A stretch of 64,000 bases of DNA from Pseudomonadota bacterium (GTDB lineage: Bacteria; Desulfobacterota; Binatia; Binatales; Binataceae): contig JAJPKA010000003.1 of NCBI GenBank assembly GCA_021323945.1, positions 1 to 64,000 of the forward strand, read 5' to 3'. Positions 8,691-16,826 of the stretch are shown here, in pieces; position 1 is the first letter of the stretch, and every line of letters begins with the position of its first letter. The translations under genes were made by a program, and so were the position numbers. Below the pieces are notes generated by a model. The model was not told where the DNA came from, searched no databases, and saw nothing but the letters and a program-made list of their open reading frames with translations.

Positions 8691-9947
8691 ATGCGAAGAT
8701 GGTTGCTAAGCGGTATTCTGACGCTGCTTGTCACCTGTTTTTCGGTGGCGCAAGCATTCGCCCACGGCGAGGCGGCTGACGAACCGTTCCTAAAGGATCT
8801 GACCGTCGCCTTCTATAATGTCCATGTCAGTCCAACGTCGATAACCGTTGGCCAACCCGTCACGATTACAGGCTCTCTGAAGATTCTCGAAACCTGGCCC
8901 TACACGCTTGACCCTCCCGTAACTGCCTACATAACGCCGGTCGTGCCCGGACCGGTATTCGCCTTGGTTGATCGTGAGGTGAACGGTCAACCGGCATTTG
9001 GCTCGATCACTGTCGAGCGCGGCGGAACCTACGATTTCAAGATGGTGATGAGAGGTCGTAACCCCGGCCGCTGGCACGTTCACCCCGGAATCGCGATCCA
9101 AGGAACGGGAACTCTCATCGGTCCGGGTGAGTGGGTCACGGTTTCTCCCAGTGACACACCGTTTAAACTTAACGTGATGCTGTTGAATGGGACCACCGTC
9201 GACCTGGAACATTTTGGTGGGGGTTTCGTGTGGTGGTGGTCGTTCGCGGGCTTTATCGTAGGATTGGTTTGGATGATCTATTGGACTGTCCCGAAGCGCA
9301 CGGTGACACGGCTTGCAGTAACCTCGCAGCTCGGCGCGAATGACGACGCCCCCGATATTGGTTTAATCACCCGCGAAGATCATAAGTGGATGAACGTGCT
9401 GGCCGCGATCACGATCCTGATGCTGGTGGGGGGATGGGCCTGGATGGCGGCAAAATATCCAGTGCGACTGCCGCAACAGACCGACCGCTTCGCGCCAACC
9501 TTGGACACCTCCTCTTATCACCTTGCTGAAGTAAGACCGGTAGGGTCACCAAACAACGCAACTTTCGACGAGAAAACCAACACGCTGACGATTAGCCTTG
9601 ACGTAAAAAACACCGGCACGCAGCCAATCATGCTCAAGCAATACTCCATGGCGATGGCAACCTTCGTCAACGGCAGCCAGCAGGAACTAGCGGAGGCGGG
9701 GCCGCATGACTTTGTTGGCTCTCTGCAGGTGGAACCGCCTGATCCAATCCCGGCGGGGCAAACTCGCCGCGTCGTGCTTAAAATGGCAAGTCCCATTTTT
9801 GACGAGGAGCGGCTGATTCCGCTGCACGATCCACAACAACTGATTGCTGGCCTGCTCGCAGTGCGCGACAACGTGGGTCGAGAAGAGAGGGTGACCGTCA
9901 AGTCCGTTCTCGTGCCGACAGAGTTCCAAGCGCAATACCTGCCATAA
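8691..9947 (+). CDS. pmoB: Particulate copper monooxygenase subunit B (PmoB/AmoB family)
   Basis: Subunit with two periplasmic cupredoxin domains. The signal peptide ends at AQAFA, leaving His25 as mature N-terminus (equivalent to His33 of M. capsulatus). The other two CuB ligands are H129 and H131 in GRWHVHPGI (His137/His139 there), followed by the family block GTGTLIGPGEWVTV. A TM pair flanks residues ~178-200 and ~245-265, then the second cupredoxin domain. I set the start at ATG 8691 (418 aa): GAGGTG at 8677-8682 is a well-placed ribosome site for it, whereas the GTG at 8682 overlaps that site. All three CuB ligands are intact. Confidence 0.96.
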   Translation: MRRWLLSGILTLLVTCFSVAQAFAHGEAADEPFLKDLTVAFYNVHVSPTSITVGQPVTITGSLKILETWPYTLDPPVTAYITPVVPGPVFALVDREVNGQPAFGSITVERGGTYDFKMVMRGRNPGRWHVHPGIAIQGTGTLIGPGEWVTVSPSDTPFKLNVMLLNGTTVDLEHFGGGFVWWWSFAGFIVGLVWMIYWTVPKRTVTRLAVTSQLGANDDAPDIGLITREDHKWMNVLAAITILMLVGGWAWMAAKYPVRLPQQTDRFAPTLDTSSYHLAEVRPVGSPNNATFDEKTNTLTISLDVKNTGTQPIMLKQYSMAMATFVNGSQQELAEAGPHDFVGSLQVEPPDPIPAGQTRRVVLKMASPIFDEERLIPLHDPQQLIAGLLAVRDNVGREERVTVKSVLVPTEFQAQYLP

Positions 9948-10026
9948 AAGGCCGAAGTCGAACCCTACCTGCCAGCACTTAGTATAAGGATACGCTACAT
10001 AGGGCGGGAGCCGTGAAGATTGAAAA

Positions 10027-11067
10027 ATGAAAGCAGCGATTCTTGCTGAGTACGACAGCACCCTCTCACGTCCCCAATTCGTCTCGTATCAAGATGTGCC
10101 AGATCCGAAAATAACTGGTGGTTCCGATGTCATCGTGCGGATTGGCGGAGCAGGTGTCTGCCGCACCGACTTGCACATAGTTGAAGGGCTGTGGCGGGAC
10201 CGCGTTAGGATAAAGTTGCCTTACATCATGGGTCACGAGAATGCCGGCTGGGTCGAGGCGGTCGGTGAATCGGTCCAAAGCGTCAAGGTGGGCGATCCCG
10301 TGATCTGCCATCCTTTGCTCAGCCGCGCTGACACTTTGGCTGCGCGCCGCGGTAACGATATGCACGCGGGTGGTGCCTTCCCGGGAATCGATTCAAACGG
10401 TGGCTACGCTGAGTTTCTGAAGACCTCAGAGCGGGCGCTCGTCAAATTGCCTCAAACACTCGCGCCCAAGGATGTCGCTCCCTACGCGGACGCGGGTCTC
10501 ACAGCGTATCATGCCGCGAAGAAGGCGGCCGCGATCCTGACCCCCGCTGACTGTGTGGTAGTGATCGGAGTTGGCGGACTGGGGCACATCGGAGTGCAGG
10601 TTCTCAAGGCGCTCAGTGCCGCTACCATAATCGCGGTGGACCGATCCGAAGTCGCGCTCAACCTGGCCAGCGAGAGCGGCGCAGACCGCGTCGTAAAGGC
10701 CGACGGCGGCGAAGTTGACCAGGTCCTCGCCTTGACCGACGGACTCGGAGCTCAAGCGGTCATCGATTTTGTCGGTGAAGGTGACTCGGTGAAAAACGGG
10801 TTACAAATGACCCGAAATGCAGGTTGCTACTATATTGTGGGTTATGGCGGCAAGGTGGAGATTTCGACGATGGACATGATCGTCTCAGAGAAATCGATCG
10901 TCGGCAACCTGGTGGGAACCTATCCCGATTTGGTGGAGTTGATGGCACTTGCCAACCGAGGGCTGGTCAAACTAGCGACCCAGGAATACCGCCTGGCCGA
11001 CGCTAACCTCGCCCTTCACGACCTGAAAAACGGGCGAATCAAGGGAAGGGCCGTACTGATCCCCTGA
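10027..11067 (+). CDS. Zinc-type NAD(P)-dependent alcohol dehydrogenase (MDR), structural zinc site lost
   Basis: Medium-chain dehydrogenase, 346 aa, expected to oxidise an alcohol to an aldehyde in the cytoplasm. Catalytic zinc ligands are C45 (GVCRTDLH), H70-E71 (GHENAG) and probably D155 (PYADAGLTAYHA). The Rossmann loop is GVGGLGHIG at residues 181-189. The lobe that normally holds four structural-zinc cysteines reads HPLLSRADTLAARRGNDMHA (95-114); the scaffold RRGNDMH is kept but every zinc Cys is replaced. The gene begins 79 bp after pmoB and ends 6 bp before the cytochrome gene, so it probably belongs to the same transcription unit and handles the alcohol made by the monooxygenase. The substrate is inferred from context. 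Confidence 0.9.
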   Translation: MKAAILAEYDSTLSRPQFVSYQDVPDPKITGGSDVIVRIGGAGVCRTDLHIVEGLWRDRVRIKLPYIMGHENAGWVEAVGESVQSVKVGDPVICHPLLSRADTLAARRGNDMHAGGAFPGIDSNGGYAEFLKTSERALVKLPQTLAPKDVAPYADAGLTAYHAAKKAAAILTPADCVVVIGVGGLGHIGVQVLKALSAATIIAVDRSEVALNLASESGADRVVKADGGEVDQVLALTDGLGAQAVIDFVGEGDSVKNGLQMTRNAGCYYIVGYGGKVEISTMDMIVSEKSIVGNLVGTYPDLVELMALANRGLVKLATQEYRLADANLALHDLKNGRIKGRAVLIP

Positions 11068-11073
11068 CGCGGC

Positions 11074-11520
11074 ATGCGTTTGCTGGCAGAGGAAAATCGG
11101 CCAATACGCAACCGCGGCGGATCGCTCACCCGCCTCATGGCGGCGATTTTCATGATCGGTGCGAACCTTGGCCCTGCAAGACCCCTCCCGGCCCGGGCTG
11201 CTGATAATTCCGCCAAGCCGACCATCACGGAGGAAGACCGCACCAAGGCTGGCGAGATTTTCAGCGAACGCTGCGCTACCTGCCACGGTGCTGACGGACG
11301 CGGCAACGGACCTGCCGCCGCGAATCTGAAGCCCAGGCCGATTGATTTCCATAATCAGAGTTGGCAGAAATCGGTGACCGACGACACCATGGCCAAAGCG
11401 ATAATCTTTGGGGGGCGCGCCGTTGGCAAAAGCGGTCAAATGGCACCTAATCCTGACCTCGAAGACGAGCCGGCGATTGTTGCGGCGCTGGTCGAAAAAA
11501 TTCGCAAATGGGCCCGATGA
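11074..11520 (+). CDS. Mono-heme c-type cytochrome, exported
   Basis: 148-aa class I cytochrome c. An N-terminal hydrophobic stretch (about residues 20-33) ending at PARAADN looks like a signal peptide; ATG 11137 (MAAIFMIGAN) is a possible shorter start. Heme attachment is CATCH at residues 67-71, and M123 in GQMAPNP is the likely second axial ligand. It lies between the alcohol dehydrogenase and the GMC dehydrogenase genes, so it is a natural electron acceptor for the GMC enzyme in the periplasm. It could instead feed electrons to or from the monooxygenase. GMC-type gluconate dehydrogenases use a tri-heme cytochrome subunit, so this single-heme version differs. Confidence 0.9.
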   Translation: MRLLAEENRPIRNRGGSLTRLMAAIFMIGANLGPARPLPARAADNSAKPTITEEDRTKAGEIFSERCATCHGADGRGNGPAAANLKPRPIDFHNQSWQKSVTDDTMAKAIIFGGRAVGKSGQMAPNPDLEDEPAIVAALVEKIRKWAR

Positions 11521-11604
11521 GAGCCGTATGCTTCGGCGCTGATTGAGATGGCTATGCCGGCGCAGTTTGAAGCTGCGCCTGTTGCCAACTTCAAATAGAT
11601 AACG

Positions 11605-12162
11605 GTGGACAACGTGAAGAAATTGAAACGGCGCGAGTTTTTGCAGAAAGGTGCACTGGTGGTTGCCGGTGCTGCAGCATTCGCCTCCGGAGTTACAGTT
11701 GTCGCGGGGGCCGAATCGTGGACCGCCCGGCTAAAAGCGCTCAACGCGCACCAGGGTCAGACGCTGCTAGCCATGTCACGCCAACTCTTCCCTCATCCGC
11801 AGCTTGATGACAGCTATTACATCCCAGTGGTTCAGGATCTCGATGCCGAAGCCGTCAATCGGCGCGACACGGCGAGACTCCTAGAGGAAGGCGTGGCACG
11901 GCTGGATTCGCTCAGGGGCGCTAAATTTGTCGCCCTCACCCCTGCCGAGCAAATCTCGGTGCTCAAGCAAGTGGAGAACAGCGACTTCTTTGTCAAAGTC
12001 CGCAATAGCGAGCTGGTCTCGCTTTATAATAATCATCGGGTGTGGAAAAAACTCGGCTATCCTGGAGCCTCCTACCCCATCGGCGGCTACTTGCATCACG
12101 GATTCAATGATTTGCACTGGCTGCCGGACCCGCCCGAGTCTGCCAGTCCGAAACCAGCTTGA
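11605..12162 (+). CDS. GMC dehydrogenase small subunit, Tat-exported (gluconate 2-dehydrogenase subunit 3 family)
   Basis: 185 aa. The N-terminus is a twin-arginine signal: KRREFLQKG followed by the hydrophobic stretch ALVVAGAAAFASGVTVVAGA. The body fits the gluconate 2-dehydrogenase subunit 3 family (TLLAMSRQLFPHPQLDDSYY, LTPAEQISVL, YNNHRVWKKLGYPGASYPIGG). In characterised relatives, this small subunit is required for Tat export of the flavoprotein partner, which has no signal of its own. The gene starts with GTG and precedes the GMC large subunit. Together they indicate a periplasmic FAD-dependent dehydrogenase next to the monooxygenase. Confidence 0.87.
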   Translation: MDNVKKLKRREFLQKGALVVAGAAAFASGVTVVAGAESWTARLKALNAHQGQTLLAMSRQLFPHPQLDDSYYIPVVQDLDAEAVNRRDTARLLEEGVARLDSLRGAKFVALTPAEQISVLKQVENSDFFVKVRNSELVSLYNNHRVWKKLGYPGASYPIGGYLHHGFNDLHWLPDPPESASPKPA

Positions 12163-12260
12163 AGCATCTCCCTAACTGTGAGCGCCGCTAAAAACCGGGA
12201 GCACATTAAAGCAATTCCGGCTGAATCAGCCCTGGGCGCTTTTCGCAAACGAGGACGATC

Positions 12261-13829
12261 GTGGCACGATATGATTACAATGACGATTCGGTGGTCGTAA
12301 TTGTCGGCTCTGGTGCCGGTGGCGGCACACTCGCCAACGAGCTGTGTCGCAAGGGACTAAAGGTCGTGCTGCTCGAGGCCGGAGCCGCTCAGTCGCCAGC
12401 CACTTTCCGCAATGATGAGTGGTTTGCCTTTAACCAGCTCGCTTGGCTGGACAAACGAACCACGTCAGGCTCCTGGCGGATCGCACGGGATTTCCCCAAT
12501 CTCCCCGCCTGGACTTGCAAGACCCTCGGCGGTACTACAGTTCATTGGGCCGGCGCAGCTCTGCGCTTCCAGGAACACGAATTCAGAGCGCGGACAGTAT
12601 ACTCGAATATCGCGGGAGCCAATCTACTCGACTGGCCGCTCACACTTGAAGAATTAAAGCCCTATTACGCCAAGGCCGAGGATAAGCTCGGAGTAACGCG
12701 TACCAACGACATCCCCGGTCTCCCTGGCAACAACAACTTCAAAGTCATGTACAACGGCGCCACGCGGGTCGGCTACCGCACCGTTCACACGGGCCGAATG
12801 GCGATTAATAGTCGTCCTCGTGACGACCGATCGGCCTGTTGGCAATTGGGCTTCTGCTTTCAGGGCTGCAAATCAGGAGCGAAATGGTCGACGCTATATA
12901 CCGAGATACCGAAAGCTCAGGAAACTGGCCGGCTCGATTTACGTACTCGCTCGCAGGTCCTCGCGGTTGAACATGACAAAAGTGGCAAAGCAACCAGCGT
13001 GGTCTACGCCGACAAAGATGGCAAGCAGGTGCGTCAAAAGGCTCGGCTGATTTGCCTCGCGTGCAACTCGATCGAAACCGCCAGATTGCTCCTCAACTCT
13101 CATTCATCGATGTTTCCGCATGGCCTGGCGAACTCCTCTGGGGAAGTTGGCAAAAACTACATGCGCCATACCACAGGCTCGGTCTTCGGTATCTTTAGAA
13201 AGCCGGTCCACATGTATCGCGGGACAGTAATGGCTGGCATCATTCAAGACGAAGCCGGATTGAACACGAAGCGGGGTTTCACCGGGGGCTTTGAGTTTGA
13301 AACGATCTCCCTGGGGTTGCCCTTTGCGGCTACTTTTCTCAGACCCGGCGCCTGGGGACGTGATTACACACGGCTCCTCGAACAGTACGATAACATGGCT
13401 GGCATGTGGATTGTCGGCGAAGACATGCCGCAGTCAACCAACGCCGTTACACTGCATCCAACCGAGAAGGACCAGTTCGGCTTGCCTATCCCCAACGTTC
13501 ACTACGATGACCATCCCAACGATGTGGCTATGCGACAATACGCGTATCGGCGTGGAGCCGCAGTTTACGAGGCGGTCGGCGCGGTTGAAACCATCGAAGT
13601 CCCCCCGTATCCTTCCACCCACAACCTGGGGACCTGCCGCATGAGCGCTAACCCGCGCGACGGTGTGTGTAACAAGTGGGGACAGACCCACGATATCAAA
13701 AATCTCTTTATTTCGGACGGAAGCCAGTTCACCACCAGTGGCGCGGAAAATCCCACTTTGACTATCGTGGCCTTGGCGATACGACAGGCAGACTATATTG
13801 CGGCCGAGTGTTCTCGCCACAATATTTGA
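12261..13829 (+). CDS. GMC-family FAD-dependent dehydrogenase, large subunit
   Basis: 522-aa flavoprotein of the glucose-methanol-choline family, closest in organisation to gluconate/alcohol dehydrogenase large subunits. The FAD-binding Rossmann motif VGSGAGGGTLANEL is at residues 15-28. The C-terminal GMC domain carries HNLGTCRMS (active-site His region) and SDGSQFTTSGAENPTLT. There is no signal peptide, so export would ride on the Tat signal of the small subunit encoded just upstream. The GTG start has GAGGA about 6 nt upstream. With the adjacent cytochrome c, this is a plausible PQQ-independent periplasmic alcohol dehydrogenase acting on the monooxygenase product. The actual substrate (alcohol, sugar acid or other) is not proven. 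Confidence 0.9.
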   Translation: MARYDYNDDSVVVIVGSGAGGGTLANELCRKGLKVVLLEAGAAQSPATFRNDEWFAFNQLAWLDKRTTSGSWRIARDFPNLPAWTCKTLGGTTVHWAGAALRFQEHEFRARTVYSNIAGANLLDWPLTLEELKPYYAKAEDKLGVTRTNDIPGLPGNNNFKVMYNGATRVGYRTVHTGRMAINSRPRDDRSACWQLGFCFQGCKSGAKWSTLYTEIPKAQETGRLDLRTRSQVLAVEHDKSGKATSVVYADKDGKQVRQKARLICLACNSIETARLLLNSHSSMFPHGLANSSGEVGKNYMRHTTGSVFGIFRKPVHMYRGTVMAGIIQDEAGLNTKRGFTGGFEFETISLGLPFAATFLRPGAWGRDYTRLLEQYDNMAGMWIVGEDMPQSTNAVTLHPTEKDQFGLPIPNVHYDDHPNDVAMRQYAYRRGAAVYEAVGAVETIEVPPYPSTHNLGTCRMSANPRDGVCNKWGQTHDIKNLFISDGSQFTTSGAENPTLTIVALAIRQADYIAAECSRHNI

Positions 13830-13887
13830 TCGCCGCCTTTTACTGCCGCATGGCGGGAAACTGTTAAAAAAGTTTATAATCAGAGCC

Positions 13888-14484
13888 ATGCGGACACATC
13901 AGGCAGTTGTCGGTCTCTTCGCGCTTTTACTCGCGATGGCAAGTGTCAATACTGGTCATGCGAGTAAGGGCGACTATTTGCCAGACATTCCGCTCACCGA
14001 CCAGAATTCTCATACCATCTCTTTGGCTGCGCTGCGCGGTAAACCGGTACTAGTCGGATTTATTCATACAACGTGCAAAGGCGTCTGCCAGATGATGACG
14101 GCCAATATGCGGTCCGTCACCTCGATGCTCCCGCCGCGTAGAGTGGCTAACGTGACGATGCTGCTGATAACGACCGATCCCGCCGACGACCATCCAGCGG
14201 AACTCCTGCACTATGCCAAGGCTCAGGCGCTAATGGGTAAGCAATGGGTGATTCTGACCGGCCCCGCTTCCAGCATCAGCCGAGTGATGCGCCTCTACGG
14301 AGTGAAGCATGAAGATAGCGACGACGCGATGATGCACGTAATGAAGCTATTTCTGATTGCGCCGGACGGCAGCCTTGCCCACGTGTACCCAGGCATGAAA
14401 TTATCGCCGCGTTTGGTTGCAGCGGACATAGAGAATTTGTCCCAACCCCATCAGGCGTCGGCCAAACCGCCAGCAACGAACTGA
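13888..14484 (+). CDS. Sco1/SenC-type copper chaperone
   Basis: Thioredoxin-fold copper carrier, 198 aa from the ATG at 13888. Residues 1-24 form a signal peptide or membrane anchor. Copper ligands of the Sco family are present: C63 and C67 (CKGVC; the usual CxxxCP has Gln in place of Pro) and H150 in MMHVMKLFLI. In other bacteria Sco proteins load the CuA centre of cytochrome oxidase. Its place at the end of the monooxygenase cluster suggests it may serve that copper enzyme. A perfect TATAAT at 13875-13880 ends 7 nt before the ATG, with no clear -35 and no ribosome site, so a leaderless transcript is possible. Confidence 0.9.
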   Translation: MRTHQAVVGLFALLLAMASVNTGHASKGDYLPDIPLTDQNSHTISLAALRGKPVLVGFIHTTCKGVCQMMTANMRSVTSMLPPRRVANVTMLLITTDPADDHPAELLHYAKAQALMGKQWVILTGPASSISRVMRLYGVKHEDSDDAMMHVMKLFLIAPDGSLAHVYPGMKLSPRLVAADIENLSQPHQASAKPPATN

Positions 14485-14542
14485 CCGAATATTCCTCTAC
14501 GTCACTCGCGCCGTGGCCACCCGCTGTCCGCGTCGACCCCGC

Positions 14543-14830
14543 TTAATAATTCAGAATCTCCAACTGCTCACCACCAAGCGGGGCCAGCCCCAGCGAATCG
14601 ATAAAATTGACGACCTCGCGCAAGGCTGAATCAACGAACGCCCGATCACTGCCGACCTGACAGATACCCAGTTCGGCGCGCTGCCACATGTCATGGCCAT
14701 CGGATTCGGCAATCGAAACGTTGAACTTGTTACGAACGCGGTCCTTGATCGCGCGGAGGACTTGTCGTTTGCCTTTAAGTGAATGATTCTCGGGCAGGAA
14801 AAGGGTAAGCCGCAGCACACCTACAACCAT
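14543..14830 (-). CDS. DUF503 family protein (YlxP-like)
   Basis: 95-aa cytoplasmic protein that fits DUF503 along its length: MVVGVLRLTLFLPENHSLKGKR at the start, then RNKFNVSIAESDGHDMWQRAELGI. In many bacteria this gene sits near infB/rbfA, and the B. subtilis homologue is YlxP; a ribosome-related role is suggested in the literature but not established. Here it stands alone, convergent with sco, without a translation cluster around it. Confidence 0.88.
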   Translation of the reverse strand: MVVGVLRLTLFLPENHSLKGKRQVLRAIKDRVRNKFNVSIAESDGHDMWQRAELGICQVGSDRAFVDSALREVVNFIDSLGLAPLGGEQLEILNY

Positions 14831-15194
14831 TGCAGATGCTCTCTCCCATCGCGAAGACGTCGCCGATTTAGACTAGCCAATGTGAAGAACCACGGCAAAG
14901 AGGCTGGCTCTCGAGACCGTAACGAAAAACCGCCTCGTCGGCCGAATCCTGATCAAACTGAAAAAAGCGTCAACCATGATCACTGTACCAGCAAGCTCGA
15001 GCGCAGCCTGGTCCCTTAGGCTGGCCCGATTTCCGTTGCGCGCCGCAGTTGCCATTCTGGTCAGGGTATGAAAGGCGAACCATTCGACCCTGTGGCGCCC
15101 GCTGTCGAACAGTCACTGCTGGTCAAAGGTTGGGTGACATGCTATCGCTTGCGTCGCATCAGGTACGGGGCCTCGGGTATCGGCTCATAGTGCG
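14831..15194. other. Intergenic region, no recognisable gene
   Basis: This 364-bp gap lies between the DUF503 gene start and the end of the glycosyltransferase cluster. A 40-codon frame at 15068-15190 (plus strand) begins MKGEPFDPVAPAVEQ but resembles nothing I know and has only a weak ribosome site. I see no RNA gene or strong hairpin. The promoter of the DUF503 gene should lie near its left edge. Confidence 0.4.
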
Positions 15195-16826
15195 CTAGCA
15201 AGAATGCTGTGACCGACACGAGATGGACAACATCGCCTGATTCGGCACGATAATCTCGGGCGCAATCTGCCCTGATTGTAGTCCCTCCAGAAGCTGATTG
15301 CGCTCCTCCTGCTTAAGCATCAACGGGATGTCACCATGTATGAACGGGTAGTGCCATGCAGAGCGACGAAACACTCCCAGACCGGACCAGCCATCCATTA
15401 CGCTATCGGTGGGCGACGTGTTTGTCAGCAGGTAGCGTAGTCTCTTCAACTGCGGCTCGTTCGTCGAGCCCAATTCCTTATACATGTGATCAATTTGATG
15501 GAGGCTCAGAGCGATTAACAAAACCGCCACTCCAACATCGCGGAACTTGATCAATAACGCGGTACCACTGATCAGCAGAATCGCGAACAAAATATGCATC
15601 GTCGGGGGCCGTCGTGCCGATAACAGGGCAATGGCTCCGTAGAGCAGCGATATCAAGCCCGCCGCCGCGGCAGCCTTGGCGACGCTCTTCGCGGCAGCAA
15701 AACGCTTCGTATAGATCCGGTCAGCAAAGGTGCTGAGCAGGTCGCCTGCGTAAAGGGCTAACAGAGGCAGAAAAAGCAGGTAATTCTGTGGCCATGGCGT
15801 CGGTAGCGCAAAGACGCCGCCGATTGTCCCAATCGTGCTCAAGAACAGCAGCCAATCGGCCGAGAATCGCCGGTCGCGAGGAATCGCACGGAACAGGCCT
15901 ATCGAGCCGAGCACCGCAAGAACTGCGTCATGTGCGATGCATTGGTGAAGTATAGGGTCAGGTACAGGATGAATTTTCCATCGCAGGTTCAGCAGCATGT
16001 GAGCCAAAAAGGCGCCCAATGAATTATGGAGAGCAAAGTACAGGCCTGTAATCAAAATCGGCGCAAAGAATGCCACGAGCTGCAGCAGGCAACGCAGCGA
16101 GCGTTTGCGCACGGACTCAGCACCGGCAAGCAAATACCAGAGCATTGCCGATGCGAACCCGGGAAGGACCGCCACTATCTTCAGCAAGCACATTAGTGCG
16201 CCGCCGAGTAAAAAGCCGCTCAACATGAACGGCTCAAGGCTGCTATACCCCCGCTCCTTACCGTCCACCGCTCGCACGGTAGCAGCGAGGCAACCAAGCC
16301 AGAGCACCAGTGCGAGTCCATCTGGGCGAACCTCGAGCGTCTTATGGGTGAGAATCACCGATGTGCTGAGCAACACCGCAGACAACCAGGCAACTTGCTG
16401 CCCACGCCACATGCGTCCAAGAACGAAGGTCAGGAAGACTGTGATGGCGCTGAATGAGACCATGAGTCGCCGCGCCAAAAAGATCAACGCGGCTGCATAG
16501 TCAGGATTGATTTCAACTTGGTAAAAATGGAAAAGCGGTGCCAGCAGAAAATAAAACCAAGGCGTATGATGCTCGAAGAAGTCCCGATAGGGTATGAGCC
16601 CATGCCAAACGGACCACGCGGCGTGAAGATGCCAGAATTCGTCAGGATTGAAGGCGACGCTGCGCGCCCGCACCACGCGCCACAGACCCAGACCGCCAAC
16701 TATCGCGAATGCGGTGAACTCGAACGGTCGCGATGAAAGGGACTTCGCGCAAGTCTCGCGGCTGGCCAGGTCCCGCAGTCGTGAAGTTCGGATCGGCGTT
16801 TGGACCTCATGTCTATGCGTTATCAC
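15195..16826 (-). CDS. Membrane glycosyltransferase-like protein (GT-C / ArnT-PMT type)
   Basis: 543 aa with about ten hydrophobic helices. After the first helix, the loop NPDEFWHLHAAW (about residues 60-71) and FEHHTPWFYFLLAPL match the acidic first loop of lipid-linked-sugar GT-C enzymes, which move a sugar from a polyprenyl carrier on the outer face of the membrane. I place the start at GTG 16826, which overlaps the upstream gene's TGA as GTGA, in preference to a TTG 75 bp further up. It is the last of three coupled leftward genes. Donor and acceptor are unknown. Confidence 0.72.
   Translation of the reverse strand: MITHRHEVQTPIRTSRLRDLASRETCAKSLSSRPFEFTAFAIVGGLGLWRVVRARSVAFNPDEFWHLHAAWSVWHGLIPYRDFFEHHTPWFYFLLAPLFHFYQVEINPDYAAALIFLARRLMVSFSAITVFLTFVLGRMWRGQQVAWLSAVLLSTSVILTHKTLEVRPDGLALVLWLGCLAATVRAVDGKERGYSSLEPFMLSGFLLGGALMCLLKIVAVLPGFASAMLWYLLAGAESVRKRSLRCLLQLVAFFAPILITGLYFALHNSLGAFLAHMLLNLRWKIHPVPDPILHQCIAHDAVLAVLGSIGLFRAIPRDRRFSADWLLFLSTIGTIGGVFALPTPWPQNYLLFLPLLALYAGDLLSTFADRIYTKRFAAAKSVAKAAAAAGLISLLYGAIALLSARRPPTMHILFAILLISGTALLIKFRDVGVAVLLIALSLHQIDHMYKELGSTNEPQLKRLRYLLTNTSPTDSVMDGWSGLGVFRRSAWHYPFIHGDIPLMLKQEERNQLLEGLQSGQIAPEIIVPNQAMLSISCRSQHSC

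Noticed and set aside
12181-12244. AGCGCC...GGCGCT followed by TTTT between the GMC subunit genes as a terminator
   Set aside because: The arms are about 48 bp apart and only six bases long; the inner GGCT/AGCC hairpin is weak, and termination between subunits of one enzyme is unlikely.
15068-15190. 40-codon frame MKGEPFDPVAPAVEQ in the gap before the glycosyltransferases
   Set aside because: No similarity, weak ribosome site, and no context; noted only in the intergenic entry.
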